DNA of 64,000 bases from Campylobacter taeniopygiae (GCF_005406225.1 NZ_NXLY01000001.1:124001-188000); one strand, 5' to 3'; shown: positions 27,603-37,789, counted from the first letter of the stretch. Numbers and translations: made by a program. Notes: generated by a model from the sequence alone, not told the origin.

Positions 27603-27788
27603 ATCGAAAAAGTTAAATATTTTATTTTAGATAAAGAGTATTACTCTTATCCTATATTAAGTCAAGAAATTATTTGTCCTTATTGCAATCAGTCCTTTTG
27701 CGTAGAATACGCTTCAAATTTAGAGCAAATGCAAAAAGAGTGTCCTTTTTGCAAAAACAAAATGAAAATTCATTTAAATAAACAATAA
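27603..27788 (+). CDS. Small zinc-ribbon protein, non-canonical start
   Basis: An open frame of 61 codons begins IEKVKYFILDKEYYSYPIL and carries two zinc-binding pairs, CPYC and CPFC, 22 residues apart. A perfect AAGGAG (27591-27596) stands at the right distance, but the codons there are ATC ATC; no ATG, GTG or TTG occurs in frame before codon 43. Either ATC initiates translation, or a start codon has been lost by mutation. It abuts the stop of sppA with no gap. Good protein, uncertain expression. Confidence 0.6.
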   Translation: MEKVKYFILDKEYYSYPILSQEIICPYCNQSFCVEYASNLEQMQKECPFCKNKMKIHLNKQ

Positions 27789-28679
27789 TTATCTTGCGTC
27801 AAAAAAACTGCTTTTATAGATCAGTTGAGTAAAACTTTGACTTATTAAACTTGAAGTTTTATTCTCTAAACGATTAAATAATTTATCGATTTTATCCTCT
27901 TCTTTCCAAATAGGCATTTGAACTTTGCTAAGTTTTTCAAGCTCTTTTTTAGCATTTTCATAATTACTGACATCATCAATTAAACCGAGTTCCTTAGCTT
28001 TTTGTGCTAAAAATACCCTCGCATTAGCCCAAGTATTTTTTTGAGCTTTATCTAAATTTCTTTCCTTGGAAACAAAATTAACAAATAAATCATAACTTTG
28101 ATTGATTAAATCTTGTAAATATTGCTTTTCCTTGCCACTCCAAGCTCTTGTAAAAGTCCCCGCACTTTTAAATTCCCCCGCTTGTATGGTTTGCTCTTTA
28201 ATACCTAATTTATTAGCCAACTCACTAATATCAGCCCCTTGCATAATCACTCCAATCGATCCAATAAAACTTGCAGGATTAGCCAAAATTTTATTAGCTC
28301 CTACCCCTGCTAAATAACTCCCACTTGCCATAGTACCACTTGCATACACTACCACAGGTTTTTTAGCTCTTAAATCTTTTATAGCTAAAGCAAGTTCCAT
28401 ACTTGGAGCAAAAGCACCTCCTGGAGAATCAATCACAAAAAGAACCCCTTTAATTTGATCATCATTTTTAGCGTTGATGATTTTTTCTAACACAGAAGAG
28501 CTATCAAAAATTTCACCCTTTAAATCAATACGTTCTAAATTAGCAAAATGCGAATTTGAACCTTGACTCGAAGCAAAAATCCAAATCACAATTAATAATA
28601 AAACAAAAGTTTTAAAATAAGTATTGATAAATTTAATACCATTTCCTAGAGTTTTAAAAAACGATTTTATAAATTGCAT
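27789..28679 (-). CDS. sppA: Signal peptide peptidase SppA, short form
   Basis: 296 residues: one N-terminal membrane anchor (residues 18-40), then a Clp-type serine protease domain in the periplasm. The catalytic Ser is expected in ASGTMASGSYLAGVGANKI, and the Lys in the GVIMQGADISELANKLGIKEQTIQAGEFKSAG region. It degrades cleaved signal peptides. It overlaps the upstream amidohydrolase by 13 bases. Confidence 0.9.
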   Translation of the reverse strand: MQFIKSFFKTLGNGIKFINTYFKTFVLLLIVIWIFASSQGSNSHFANLERIDLKGEIFDSSSVLEKIINAKNDDQIKGVLFVIDSPGGAFAPSMELALAIKDLRAKKPVVVYASGTMASGSYLAGVGANKILANPASFIGSIGVIMQGADISELANKLGIKEQTIQAGEFKSAGTFTRAWSGKEKQYLQDLINQSYDLFVNFVSKERNLDKAQKNTWANARVFLAQKAKELGLIDDVSNYENAKKELEKLSKVQMPIWKEEDKIDKLFNRLENKTSSLISQSFTQLIYKSSFFDAR

Positions 28680-29920
28680 TCTCTTCCTTTTATAAAAAAT
28701 TTTTCCACTTCTTTAGCATTTAAAATAAATTGCAAAGGCGCTTGTTTTTTTTCACATTCTCCAAGATTAAAAACACTAAAATCCGCATTTTTTCCAATTT
28801 TTAACTCTCCTGCGTTTAAATTTAAAGCTTTTGAAGGATATAACGTTGCCATTTGCAAAAGTTTAGAAGCTAATTTTAGTAAATCTTCCCCTTGATGAAT
28901 TAATAAATTCGCACGCATTTCATCAAGTAAGGATAAAGAGATGTTAGAACTAAGTCCATCGGTTCCAAGATGAACATTTAAACCACTCTTTAAAGCTTTT
29001 TTTAAATCAAATCTTTTTTGGCTTAAAAGACGATTTGAAAAAGCACAATGAGTTATAGAATGATAAGTTTTATCCAGCCATTCATATTCTTTTAAATAAA
29101 CACAGTGTGTAAAAAGAGTTTTTACATTTTCAAAAAGCTTTACATAATCTTTTGGCGCATAAAATGGCTTAGGATTAGCTATAAAATTTTCCAACCATTT
29201 TTTAAATCCGCCTTGTGCTTTTCTTAGCCAATTATTTTCAGCCCTACTTTCTAAAAAATGAGTGCTTACTAACAAATCATATTTTCTTGCTAAATCAAGC
29301 GCAAAATGAGCAAGTTTTGGATGAGTGGAATAAGCAGAATGTACAGAAATTGCAGGAATAAAAAATTCGCTTTTATGTTTTAAAGAATTTTCAAATCTTT
29401 TTAAAAATTCAACTTTTTTTTCTTCAATTTGATCTTCATTTGTGCCTAAAATTTCATTAAAATAAACAACGCGTATGCCCTTTTCGCTTGCTTTTAAACA
29501 AGCATTAAAATCACTCCCAAAGCTTGAAATTTCACCTATAGTTCCCACTCCGCTTTTTTGCATTTTTCTTATATTTTCAAAAATCAATTCTTCTTTAGCC
29601 TTAGCGCTTAAAAAAGAGCGTGATTTAATCACACTTTTAAGCCATGTCAAAAACTCTCCAAAATGCAAAGTTGTAGAATTAGCACTAAATTCTAAGTGCG
29701 TATGAGGATTAATAAAAGCAGGAAGAATAATGGAATTTTGATCCGTTTTTATCCATTGGGCCTTAGGATATTTTTTTAACAAATGCTCAAGTTCTCCAAA
29801 TTCTAAGATTTTATCCTCAAAAACAAAGGCTTGATTTTCTAAAATAGTAAAATTTTCATCACATAAAAAAAGATATTTTGCACCAATAATATACACGGAT
29901 TTTTCCTTAAATAAAATCAT
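28667..29920 (-). CDS. Amidohydrolase superfamily protein, aminofutalosine deaminase-like
   Basis: 417 residues, ATZ/TRZ-type amidohydrolase. Metal-binding motifs are in order: INPHTHLEFSA (about residue 74), STHFLESRAENNW (about 220), LFTHCVYL and GTDGLSSN (about 320). Campylobacter makes menaquinone by the futalosine route, and proteins of this group are often labelled aminofutalosine deaminase. The substrate cannot be read from the sequence. Its start is divergent from aroQ. Confidence 0.8.
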   Translation of the reverse strand: MILFKEKSVYIIGAKYLFLCDENFTILENQAFVFEDKILEFGELEHLLKKYPKAQWIKTDQNSIILPAFINPHTHLEFSANSTTLHFGEFLTWLKSVIKSRSFLSAKAKEELIFENIRKMQKSGVGTIGEISSFGSDFNACLKASEKGIRVVYFNEILGTNEDQIEEKKVEFLKRFENSLKHKSEFFIPAISVHSAYSTHPKLAHFALDLARKYDLLVSTHFLESRAENNWLRKAQGGFKKWLENFIANPKPFYAPKDYVKLFENVKTLFTHCVYLKEYEWLDKTYHSITHCAFSNRLLSQKRFDLKKALKSGLNVHLGTDGLSSNISLSLLDEMRANLLIHQGEDLLKLASKLLQMATLYPSKALNLNAGELKIGKNADFSVFNLGECEKKQAPLQFILNAKEVEKFFIKGRECNL

Positions 29921-29988
29921 GATTGTAGCAAAAATTTATTTTAAAATGTTATAATAGAAAGTTAAAAATAATTTTTAAGGTGAATTTT

Positions 29989-30468
29989 ATGAAAATAATG
30001 GTCATTCAAGGTCCAAATATCAACATGCTAGGAATAAGAGAGATCAATATTTATGGCGCAATGAAAATGGATGATATCCACGAACAAATGAAAATTGCAG
30101 CATCTCAAAATAATGTTGAACTTGACTTTTTTCAAAGTAATTTTGAAGGAGAAATTGTAGATAAAATTCAAGAGTGTTTGGGCACCAAAGATGGGATTAT
30201 TATCAATGCTGGAGCTTACACTCACACTTCTGTAGCGATTCGCGATGCCATAGCAGCAGTAGCTTTGCCAACTGTAGAAGTTCATATTTCTAACACTTAT
30301 CGCAGAGAAGAATTTCGTCAAAAAAGTTTAATCGCTCCAGTTTGCTCTGGATCGATTATAGGTTTTGGTCCTTTTGGATATCATTTGGCCCTTATGGGTG
30401 TGATCCAAATTTGTGATCAAATTAACAATTTACGCAGTATGCAAGCACAAGCACAGGTTCAAAATTAA
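29989..30468 (+). CDS. aroQ: 3-dehydroquinate dehydratase, type II
   Basis: 159 residues from ATG 29989, with AAGGTG eight bases upstream; the in-frame GTG at 29980 belongs to that site. Third step of the shikimate pathway. Type II hallmarks: [39 protein letters not shown] and [14 protein letters not shown] with the catalytic His and Arg residues. Cytoplasmic dodecamer in the family. Confidence 0.97.
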   Translation: MKIMVIQGPNINMLGIREINIYGAMKMDDIHEQMKIAASQNNVELDFFQSNFEGEIVDKIQECLGTKDGIIINAGAYTHTSVAIRDAIAAVALPTVEVHISNTYRREEFRQKSLIAPVCSGSIIGFGPFGYHLALMGVIQICDQINNLRSMQAQAQVQN

Positions 30469-30474
30469 ACCATA

Positions 30475-30957
30475 ATGCTAAAAATAAAAGGGGCAAGACG
30501 ACTAGAAAAAAGTCGTTTTTTTCCTTATTTTAGCCGAGATAAAAAGGAGTTTAAGTATTTTGCTATTTTGGGCTTAGGGAGTAATATAGAGCCTGAAAAA
30601 AAACGTTTTGATGCCTTATTTAGAAAATTCATGGATGATAAAAGAATAAAAGTTTTAGAAACTTCACCTTATCTCATCAATGAAGCTTTTGGATTTAAAG
30701 CACAAAAAGATTTTACCAATGCTATTATGCTAGTGCAAACAAATTTACACGCAAGAGCTTTTTTGAAAGTTTTACTTTTTTACGAGTTGAAATTCAAACG
30801 CAAAAGAACTTTCAAAAACGCTCCTAGAACGCTTGATTTGGATCTTTTGTATTTTTCTAGAAAAGTCAAGTGTGATGCGTGGTGTAAGGTGCCTCATCCA
30901 GGGGCTAAAGAAAGAATAAGCGTAATTTTACCTTTGGGCTTGATAAAAGGATTATAA
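30475..30957 (+). CDS. folK: HPPK, 2-amino-4-hydroxy-6-hydroxymethyldihydropteridine pyrophosphokinase
   Basis: 160 residues. HPPK motifs: LGLGSNIEPEKKRFD, FTNAIMLVQT, and APRTLDLDLLYF with the Mg-binding aspartates, then PHPGAKER. It carries out pyrophosphoryl transfer in folate synthesis. About 32 residues precede the usual N-terminus. The assumed ATG 30475 has no clear ribosome binding site, yet no in-frame ATG/GTG/TTG fits the good AAGGAG at 30545-30550. It abuts flhF. Confidence 0.85.
   Translation: MLKIKGARRLEKSRFFPYFSRDKKEFKYFAILGLGSNIEPEKKRFDALFRKFMDDKRIKVLETSPYLINEAFGFKAQKDFTNAIMLVQTNLHARAFLKVLLFYELKFKRKRTFKNAPRTLDLDLLYFSRKVKCDAWCKVPHPGAKERISVILPLGLIKGL
30496..30524 (+). terminator. 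Terminator-like hairpin inside the start of folK
   Basis: ACGACT-AGAAAAA-AGTCGT followed by a run of T residues (30498-30522) looks like an intrinsic terminator for aroQ but lies within the annotated first codons of folK. Confidence 0.55.
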
Positions 30958-32391
30958 ATGGGACAACTTATCCATACCTTTACCGTTGAAGATACAGAGC
31001 AAATCATACCTAAAGTCAAAGAAGACTATGGCGATAAGGCACTCATCATCACCAATAAACAAATTCGCCCAAAAACTCTTAATCGTGGTGCGCTCTATGA
31101 AGTGATGGTTGCTATCGAAGAGGCTGATTATCATGAACATCTTAAAAAAATGGGAAAAAGCTTACCACCTAAAAAACCTGTTCAAAAAAATATTCCAAAT
31201 CCTAATATCGTAGAAAAACCAAAGACTAAAACCACAAATGTAAGTGAAGATGAAGATGTTATTCTTGATTTTTCAAACGCAAAAGCCAGTTTAAATTTAG
31301 GCGCTTCTAGGGTTGAAAATAAAAATTATCAAGACTTTCCACCTAGCAAGATAAATCCTAACGCGTCAATGGATTTTAGTGATTTTAAGGAACGCTTGAG
31401 TGAGGTTAGCAGTGAAATTTCTAAAGTAACTAATACGCCTTTAGAAGATTACACACCTCAACCAAATTATAATAAAAAAATAGAACATGTTGAAAAACAG
31501 ATCAATAAACTCAATGATAAAATTGATCTTTTAGCTGATATGATGTGGGATGAAAAAGCTGAAGCACGTAACAATCTCATCATTCCTCCAGAATTTGCAA
31601 CCATTTATAAACAAGCCAAAGAAAGCGGAATGCTTGAAAAACATTTAGAAGCCATCATGAAAGCAACCATTGAAAATATGCCAGCTTCCATGAAAACTAA
31701 TAAAGAAGCAGTGCAAAGATATTTTTATTCTCTTTTGAGAAATATTTTACCTTGTCGCGTTGAAAGCGATATTAAAAAGCAAAAAATTATGATGCTGGTT
31801 GGTCCAACAGGAGTAGGAAAAACCACTACTTTAGCAAAACTAGCTTTTAGATACGCTTATGGCGATAAACGTTATAAAACGGGTATTATCACGCTTGATA
31901 CTTACAGAATTGGTGCAGTAGAACAGCTTTTTCAATACGCTAAAATGATGAAACTTCCTATCATCGATAGTATAGAGCCAAAGGATCTTGATGAAGCGAT
32001 TAAAAGCTTAAATAATTGTGAAATTATCTTAGTTGATACCATAGGAAATTCACAATACGATCAAACCAAACTTGCCAAAACAAAAGAATTTTTAATGCAT
32101 TCTAATGCTGAAATTGATGTTAATTTAGTGATTTCGGCAAATACAAAACATGAAGACTTGATGGAAATTTACAAAAACTTCTCATTTTTAAATATAGACA
32201 CTCTTATTATCACCAAATTTGATGAAACCAAAGTGTTTGGAAATATATTTTCTCTTATTTATGAAACTAATATACCTCTTAGCTTTTTTTCAACCGGACA
32301 AGAAGTTCCAGATGATATAGAAGTAGCAAACAGTGACTTTTTAGTTCGTTGCATCCTAGAAGGTTTTAACAAAGGAAAAAACAATGAATAA
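30958..32391 (+). CDS. flhF: Flagellar GTPase FlhF
   Basis: 477 residues. The N-terminal B domain ([20 protein letters not shown]) and a linker are followed by an SRP-type G domain: P-loop [19 protein letters not shown] (about residue 279), [20 protein letters not shown] and TKFDETK. It sets polar flagellum placement and, in Campylobacter, is needed for sigma54-dependent flagellar gene expression. It follows folK with no gap and overlaps flhG by 8 bases. Confidence 0.95.
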   Translation: MGQLIHTFTVEDTEQIIPKVKEDYGDKALIITNKQIRPKTLNRGALYEVMVAIEEADYHEHLKKMGKSLPPKKPVQKNIPNPNIVEKPKTKTTNVSEDEDVILDFSNAKASLNLGASRVENKNYQDFPPSKINPNASMDFSDFKERLSEVSSEISKVTNTPLEDYTPQPNYNKKIEHVEKQINKLNDKIDLLADMMWDEKAEARNNLIIPPEFATIYKQAKESGMLEKHLEAIMKATIENMPASMKTNKEAVQRYFYSLLRNILPCRVESDIKKQKIMMLVGPTGVGKTTTLAKLAFRYAYGDKRYKTGIITLDTYRIGAVEQLFQYAKMMKLPIIDSIEPKDLDEAIKSLNNCEIILVDTIGNSQYDQTKLAKTKEFLMHSNAEIDVNLVISANTKHEDLMEIYKNFSFLNIDTLIITKFDETKVFGNIFSLIYETNIPLSFFSTGQEVPDDIEVANSDFLVRCILEGFNKGKNNE

Positions 32392-33250
32392 TCAAGCCAA
32401 TAAACTTCGTACTTTAATGAATCAAAATGGCAGCAAAAAATCACAAAACACTCATTTTATTGCTATTACAAGTGGCAAAGGTGGCGTGGGTAAAAGTACC
32501 ATTAGTGCAAATTTAGCCAATGTTTTAGCAAAGAATGGCTATAAGGTAGGATTATTTGATGCTGATATTGGCTTAGCAAATTTGGATGTGATTTTAAATG
32601 TTCGCATTCATAAAAATCTTTTGCATGTTTTACGTGGAGAATGTTCTTTAGAAGATATACTTATCGAAGTAAAGCCTAATTTATGGCTTATACCGGGTGA
32701 AAGCGGGGATGAAATTTTAAAATATAATGATAAAAATATTTATGAAAGATTTTTAAATCAAGCAAGCATCTTAGATGAACTTGATTTTCTCATTATAGAT
32801 ACAGGAGCAGGAATTGGCGGCAATACCTTAAATTTTCTAGAAATGGCCGATGAAGTTATTGTCGTAACCGTTCCTGATCCTGCTGCAATCACAGATGCTT
32901 ATGCCACCATTAAAACCACTTCAAAAACCAAAGAAAATTTACTCATGTTATTTAACGTGGTAAAAAATGAAAAAGAAGCCTTAAAAGTTTTTGAAAATAT
33001 TAAAAAAGTCGCAGATGCCAATATTAAAAATCCTCTTAATCTAGAATTTTTAGGACACCTAAGCTCTTCAAAAGATGTTAGCTCAAGCATAAAAAAACGC
33101 ACCCTATTTACAGATGAAAATACCAACGCGAGTGATGAGTTAAAATCTCTAGCTTCTAAGCTTTTATATAGATTGGAACGAAAAATGCTTGATAATGTTT
33201 CAAGTCGAAGTTTTTCAAATTTCTTTAGAAAAATTATCGAAAGATTTTAA
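32384..33250 (+). CDS. flhG: Flagellar number regulator FlhG (MinD-like ATPase)
   Basis: 288 residues, ParA/MinD family. Deviant Walker [17 protein letters not shown] (about residue 31), [16 protein letters not shown], and [13 protein letters not shown]. It controls flagellar number and, in Campylobacter, also division site choice. It starts inside the flhF end. Confidence 0.94.
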   Translation: MNNQANKLRTLMNQNGSKKSQNTHFIAITSGKGGVGKSTISANLANVLAKNGYKVGLFDADIGLANLDVILNVRIHKNLLHVLRGECSLEDILIEVKPNLWLIPGESGDEILKYNDKNIYERFLNQASILDELDFLIIDTGAGIGGNTLNFLEMADEVIVVTVPDPAAITDAYATIKTTSKTKENLLMLFNVVKNEKEALKVFENIKKVADANIKNPLNLEFLGHLSSSKDVSSSIKKRTLFTDENTNASDELKSLASKLLYRLERKMLDNVSSRSFSNFFRKIIERF

Positions 33251-33265
33251 ATTAAAGAAGAGATA

Positions 33266-33622
33266 ATGAGACCAGAAAATTATGTAGCGTTTTTTACAGT
33301 TTGCGGATTTTTCATAGGACTATCTTTTAGTGTTGCTAGCATCGATGGTCCTTTTGATATTTTAGTTTTTACTTGTTTGATTACTTTTATGTTTTATGTT
33401 TGCATTCATATTGCTATTATTTTTTTTATTGATATTAAAAAAATTAGTGGAAGAATTTTTAATAAAAATGAATATGAAAGAACAAGCAATAATATCATCA
33501 ATGATCTTGTAATTCGCGAAAAGAAAATGGATACAATTTTAGAAAAGCTCAATAAAGAAAGAGAAGAACTCAAAAAAAATGAATCGAAAGAAAGACGTAA
33601 GCATGCAAAAAAAGCCGCCTAA
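33266..33622 (+). CDS. Conserved small membrane protein in flhG-fliA gap
   Basis: 118 residues: two hydrophobic helices (residues ~6-28 and ~32-56), then a charged coiled-coil tail (VIREKKMDTILEKLNKEREELKK). It sits between flhG and fliA and overlaps fliA, so it is probably produced with the flagellar regulators. Function unknown; conserved position in Campylobacter from memory. Confidence 0.8.
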   Translation: MRPENYVAFFTVCGFFIGLSFSVASIDGPFDILVFTCLITFMFYVCIHIAIIFFIDIKKISGRIFNKNEYERTSNNIINDLVIREKKMDTILEKLNKEREELKKNESKERRKHAKKAA

Positions 33623-34295
33623 AGCTTATATTCAAACGATAAAAAATGAACAGGATCAATTAGTTTTATCCTACATGCCAGCGCTTCGTGCAATGGCATT
33701 TCGTTTGAAAGAACGCTTACCTTCTAGCATTGATGTTAATGATCTTATTAGCGTCGGAGTGGAAGAAATGATTAAACTTTCTCGTCGCTACGATAAAGAG
33801 CAAAATGATAGCTTTTGGGGTTTTGCTAGAAAAAGAGTTAATGGTTCTATGCTTGATTTTTTACGCTCTTTAGATGTTATGAGTCGCAATAACCGAAAAA
33901 TTATCAAAGATATCGATAATTTAATTGATGAGTATTTTAGAGAAAATGAAGAAGAACCCGATGATGAATATTTGGCAAAAAAACTTGATTTAGATATAGA
34001 AAAAATTAAAGAAGTGCGTACAGCACATGCTATCAGCTATACTTTACCCATAGATGAACAAATGGAACTTTATAATGAAGATGATACTTTAGAAAAACTA
34101 GAAAAAGAAGAATTTTTAGAAAAAATTCATGAAATTTTAGAAGATTTAAAAGAACGTGATCAACTCATCATTCAGCTTTATTATTATGAAGAATTAAGTC
34201 TTAAAGAAATCAGTGAAATTTTAGATATTAGCGAAAGTCGAATTTCTCAAATTCATAAAAAACTTCTTAAAAAACTTAGAGAAAGGCTTATTTAA
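33579..34295 (+). CDS. fliA: Flagellar sigma factor FliA (sigma28)
   Basis: 238 residues. Region 2 (LVLSYMPALRAMAFRLKERLPSSIDVNDLISVG) and region 4 (LSLKEISEILDISESRISQIHKKLLKKL) are complete. It directs late flagellar genes such as the major flagellin. ATG 33579 overlaps the membrane gene by 44 bases; ATG 33603 (MQKKPPKAY) would cut the overlap to 20 bases and is equally plausible. Its stop shares a base with the fliM start. Confidence 0.95.
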   Translation: MNRKKDVSMQKKPPKAYIQTIKNEQDQLVLSYMPALRAMAFRLKERLPSSIDVNDLISVGVEEMIKLSRRYDKEQNDSFWGFARKRVNGSMLDFLRSLDVMSRNNRKIIKDIDNLIDEYFRENEEEPDDEYLAKKLDLDIEKIKEVRTAHAISYTLPIDEQMELYNEDDTLEKLEKEEFLEKIHEILEDLKERDQLIIQLYYYEELSLKEISEILDISESRISQIHKKLLKKLRERLI

Positions 34296-35374
34296 TGGCA
34301 GAAATACTCTCTCAAGAAGAAATTGATGCTTTACTTGAAGTCGTTGATGATACAGAAGCACCCTCAGCTTCAAATTCTAAAGAAGACAAAGAAGAAAGAA
34401 GTATTGTTGTATATGATTTTAAACGTCCTAATAGGGTTTCGAAAGAACAATTAAGAACAATAAAAAGCATACATGATAAACTTGCGAGAAATTTAGCTTC
34501 TCAAATTTCATCCATGATGAGAAGTATTGTTGAAACAAAACTTCACTCTGTAGATCAAATGACTTATGGGGAATTTTTAATGTCCTTGCCAAGTCCTACA
34601 AGTTTTAACGTATTCTCCATTAAACCCTTAGATGGAAACTGTGTATTAGAAATCAATCCAAGTATTGCTTTTCCAATGATTGATAGACTTTTAGGAGGTC
34701 AAGGTGATAGTTATGAAGCTTCACGAGAGCTTACAGATATAGAACTTAATTTGCTTGATTCTATTTTGCGTATTATCATGCAAAGACTTAAAGAAAGTTG
34801 GGCGGGAGTTACTGAAATTTACCCAAGTGTTGAAGCAAAAGAATCAAGTCCAAATGTTGTTCAAATCGTATCGCAAAATGAAATTGTAATCATGGTTGTT
34901 ATGGAAATTATCATAGGAAATTCAAGCGGTATGGTTAATATTTGCTATCCCGTTGTGCATTTAGAAAGTATTTTAAGTCGTTTAGCAAATCGTGATATCA
35001 TGATGGGTGAAACTTCAGCAAAAAAATCAAGAAATAAAGAGCTTAAAACCTTAATTGGACGTGCTGAAGTTGTTTATGAAGCTATTTTAGGTAAAACTTT
35101 AATCAGTGTTAATGAATTCCTAGAATTAAAACAAGGAGATATCTTAAAACTCGATAGAGAAGCTGATGATAAAGCTATAGTTAGTATTGATAAAAAAGAT
35201 GTATTTTTAGCACAAATTGGTTTACACCGTTTTAGGAAATCGATTAAAATTGTTGAACTTGTTCGCACTGATAAAGATGAAATTAAAGAAATTCTAGAAA
35301 AATACGAAGAAGAACGTAAAGCAAAAGCTAACGCTTATGATGAGTCTGAAGATATGGAGGATGAAGAAATATGA
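34295..35374 (+). CDS. fliM: Flagellar motor switch protein FliM
   Basis: 359 residues. It begins with the conserved CheY-binding segment MAEILSQEEIDALLEVV. The middle CheC-like domain includes PLDGNCVLEINPSIAFPMIDRLLGG, and the C-terminal SpoA domain includes ELKQGDILKLD. Cytoplasmic C-ring. TAATG overlap with fliA and ATGA overlap with fliY. Confidence 0.97.
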   Translation: MAEILSQEEIDALLEVVDDTEAPSASNSKEDKEERSIVVYDFKRPNRVSKEQLRTIKSIHDKLARNLASQISSMMRSIVETKLHSVDQMTYGEFLMSLPSPTSFNVFSIKPLDGNCVLEINPSIAFPMIDRLLGGQGDSYEASRELTDIELNLLDSILRIIMQRLKESWAGVTEIYPSVEAKESSPNVVQIVSQNEIVIMVVMEIIIGNSSGMVNICYPVVHLESILSRLANRDIMMGETSAKKSRNKELKTLIGRAEVVYEAILGKTLISVNEFLELKQGDILKLDREADDKAIVSIDKKDVFLAQIGLHRFRKSIKIVELVRTDKDEIKEILEKYEEERKAKANAYDESEDMEDEEI

Positions 35375-36207
35375 TCAATGATTTTTTGAAATTATTTACC
35401 AATGAATGTATAAGCACTATAGAAGGATTAACAGGAAAAAGCGCAGAATTTAGCGAATATAAAGAGTTTGACGTTTCATCTCAAGACACACTCAAACCCC
35501 CTTTGGTTTTTGCTATTTTTAAAGTAAACGATAATGCAAAAATAGGAATTTTAGCCGGTTCTGTTCTTATGAGTGCCATCGGAGAATGGATGATGGGTGA
35601 AGAAGAAATTTCAAAAAATGATCAATTGGGTCCTGATGAAATGGATGCTGCTAAAGAAGCCATACAAAATATCATCTCGGCTTTTTCAACCACCTTAGGC
35701 GCCCAAAAAGAAATCCCAAATATGGATTTTAGTATTTCTTCTTGTGATTTTGTATCTGATAGTGTTGATTTTAAAGACTTTGTGAAACTTTATTTTTTCG
35801 ATGTGAAAATAGAAAATCTAGAAGAGCAAATTTCTTTAGTTGTGGATCAAAATTTACACAATATTTTAAGCGGGAAAACTGAAGAGGCAAATTCTCAAAA
35901 TACCACTCAAACTGGCGATGAAAAACACTTTAATATTAGCGAAGAACTTAAAAATATAAATTTAATTATGGATGTTCGTTTGCCAGTTCGCGTTCGCATA
36001 GGCAATAAAAAAATGCTTTTAAAAGATGTTTTAACGATGGATATTGGTTCTGTTGTAGAGCTTAATCAACTCGCTAATGATCCGCTTGAAATTTTAATTG
36101 GAGAAAAAAGAGTCGCTTATGGGGAAGTAGTGATTGTGGATGGAAATTTTGGAGTGCAAATTACAGAAATAGGCTCCAAAAAAGAAAGATTAGAGCAATT
36201 AAGATAA
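35371..36207 (+). CDS. fliY: Flagellar motor switch phosphatase FliY
   Basis: 278 residues. A CheC-like middle (MGEEEISKNDQLGPDEMDAAKEAIQNIISAF, the phosphatase-type D-E-x-N-like helix region) is joined to a C-terminal FliN/SpoA domain (LIMDVRLPVRVRIGNKKMLLKDVLTMDIGSVVELNQ). The FliM-like N-terminus seen in Bacillus FliY is shorter here. Last gene of the flhF-fliY run. Confidence 0.9.
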   Translation: MINDFLKLFTNECISTIEGLTGKSAEFSEYKEFDVSSQDTLKPPLVFAIFKVNDNAKIGILAGSVLMSAIGEWMMGEEEISKNDQLGPDEMDAAKEAIQNIISAFSTTLGAQKEIPNMDFSISSCDFVSDSVDFKDFVKLYFFDVKIENLEEQISLVVDQNLHNILSGKTEEANSQNTTQTGDEKHFNISEELKNINLIMDVRLPVRVRIGNKKMLLKDVLTMDIGSVVELNQLANDPLEILIGEKRVAYGEVVIVDGNFGVQITEIGSKKERLEQLR

Positions 36208-36232
36208 ATTTTATAATTTATCTTAATTTTAT
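36195..36232 (+). terminator. Terminator overlapping the fliY stop
   Basis: The 14-bp arms AATTAAGATAAATT and AATTTATCTTAATT (36197-36210 and 36215-36228) with a 4-nt loop enclose the fliY stop codon. Long but A/T-only stem. Confidence 0.7.
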
Positions 36233-36275
36233 AAATTTCAAATACTCTAATAAATTTCTTAAAGCATCTAAGAAT

Positions 36276-37055
36276 TTAATTTATTTCATTTAATGTTAAT
36301 CTTTTCCAATATTTGACTTTTTTGTTACTTTTTACAAATTTACCATCAATAAAATAGTAAATATATATATCATCTTTTGAGCCTTTATAAATCAGAGGAA
36401 ATTCAGTTTTATCAAAGTAAAATCCAGCGCCTTCATCACCACCTAGACTATAAATATCTAAATAAATATACGTTTTATCATAGGGATAAATTTGAAAAGT
36501 TAATGGAATTCTTTCTTTTCCGCATTGATAATAACTTTCTACACTAAAAGAACTCCATAAAATTTCAAAATCTTCATCACTGACACCTAAATATTTTTTA
36601 ACCTTATCAATAAAAGTTTTAAATTCATCGTGATACGCATATACATTTAATGTTTTATTAAAATATTTACAGCCATTGGAGAGTATTGTGGGATATTTTT
36701 CATCAATTAAATAAGGGTGTGTTTTATCATATTTTCTAGAAAATTCTTCCATTTCGGAGCTTACTATATGACTTTCTTTAATTTTTTTTATATCTTTTTC
36801 AGTATAAATTGTTCTTAAAAATTTTTCTTTTTCATCATCTTCTTGTTTAAAATAATTTTCACGATACTCTTCTCTTTCTTTTTCCCTTTTCAACATCTCA
36901 TCTAAAAGTTGTTTGTTAAAAACATAAACACCTTCGTATTTCTCACCCAGTTTAAACCTTTGATCTTCCTTTGTCCAATCTATCCTAGGAACAGCACAAG
37001 CATTCATAAAAATCAAAACAAACAATGCAAGAATACCAGCAATACAAGTTTTCAT
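36276..37055 (-). CDS. Hypothetical lipoprotein
   Basis: 259 residues from the second of two adjacent ATGs (the first is only about three bases from GGGA). Signal MKTCIAGILALFVLIFMNAC ends in a lipobox. The mature part begins with a charged helical stretch (KREKEREEYRENYFKQEDDEKEKF), then a beta-rich domain with SLGGDEGAGFYFDKTEFPLIYKG. No family recognised. Convergent with fliY, probably monocistronic. Confidence 0.7.
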   Translation of the reverse strand: MKTCIAGILALFVLIFMNACAVPRIDWTKEDQRFKLGEKYEGVYVFNKQLLDEMLKREKEREEYRENYFKQEDDEKEKFLRTIYTEKDIKKIKESHIVSSEMEEFSRKYDKTHPYLIDEKYPTILSNGCKYFNKTLNVYAYHDEFKTFIDKVKKYLGVSDEDFEILWSSFSVESYYQCGKERIPLTFQIYPYDKTYIYLDIYSLGGDEGAGFYFDKTEFPLIYKGSKDDIYIYYFIDGKFVKSNKKVKYWKRLTLNEIN

Positions 37056-37189
37056 CATATCCCTTTTTTTGGTTTTTAATTTAATTTTGCCAAAATATTT
37101 ATAAATATTAATAAATTTTTTATTTTAATAAATAAAGAACTTATTATCAATTTTTAGTTAGAATGAATTTTATTTTTAAAGGTTATCAA

Positions 37190-37789
37190 ATGGATAAAAA
37201 AATAAGCCAAGATTTAGAAAAATTTGCTAATATACCAGACCTTAAAAAAACCGTAACTTTTTTTGGATCTGCAAGATTAGAGAAAGATGATTTTTACTGC
37301 CAACAAGCAAAAATTCTTGCAAAAAAATGCGTTGAAAATGATTTTTGCGTGATCAGTGGCGGTGGCGGTGGCATTATGCGAGCAGCCAATGAGGGTGCTT
37401 TTAATGCCAATGCAAATTCTATAAAATCTATAGGTTTTAATATACTTTTGCCCCATGAGCAAAGATTAAATGATTTTATAGAATACAGTATTACTTTTGA
37501 GAGCTTAGCCATACGCAAAATGGCTCTTATTGAAAAGAGTCTCGCTTTTGTGATTTTCCCAGGCGGCTTTGGAACACTTGATGAACTTTGCGAAGTTCTT
37601 GTACTCAAGCAACTTGAATTCAAAAAAAATGTTCCTATTTTTCTGTTTGGGAGTGAATTTTGGCGAGGCTTTGATGAGTTTGTCAGAAATTCTTTACTCA
37701 AACAAGGAGTGATTTCACAAGGAGATGAGTTAAAGTATAAAATCACTGACGACTTAGATTTGATAATTAACACTTTAAAGGAACTTTAA
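37190..37789 (+). CDS. LOG-family (lysine decarboxylase-like) protein
   Basis: 199 residues from ATG 37190, with AAAGG seven bases upstream. The Rossmann-type nucleotide site of the LOG family is seen: [32 protein letters not shown], and [13 protein letters not shown]. Such proteins are nucleotide 5'-monophosphate phosphoribohydrolases rather than decarboxylases. Stop and mnmA start share a base. Confidence 0.88.
   Translation: MDKKISQDLEKFANIPDLKKTVTFFGSARLEKDDFYCQQAKILAKKCVENDFCVISGGGGGIMRAANEGAFNANANSIKSIGFNILLPHEQRLNDFIEYSITFESLAIRKMALIEKSLAFVIFPGGFGTLDELCEVLVLKQLEFKKNVPIFLFGSEFWRGFDEFVRNSLLKQGVISQGDELKYKITDDLDLIINTLKEL

Noticed and set aside
37294-37773. 159-codon frame on the minus strand opposite the LOG-family gene
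   Set aside because: Opposes a gene with full LOG motifs and lacks a ribosome site or recognisable domain.
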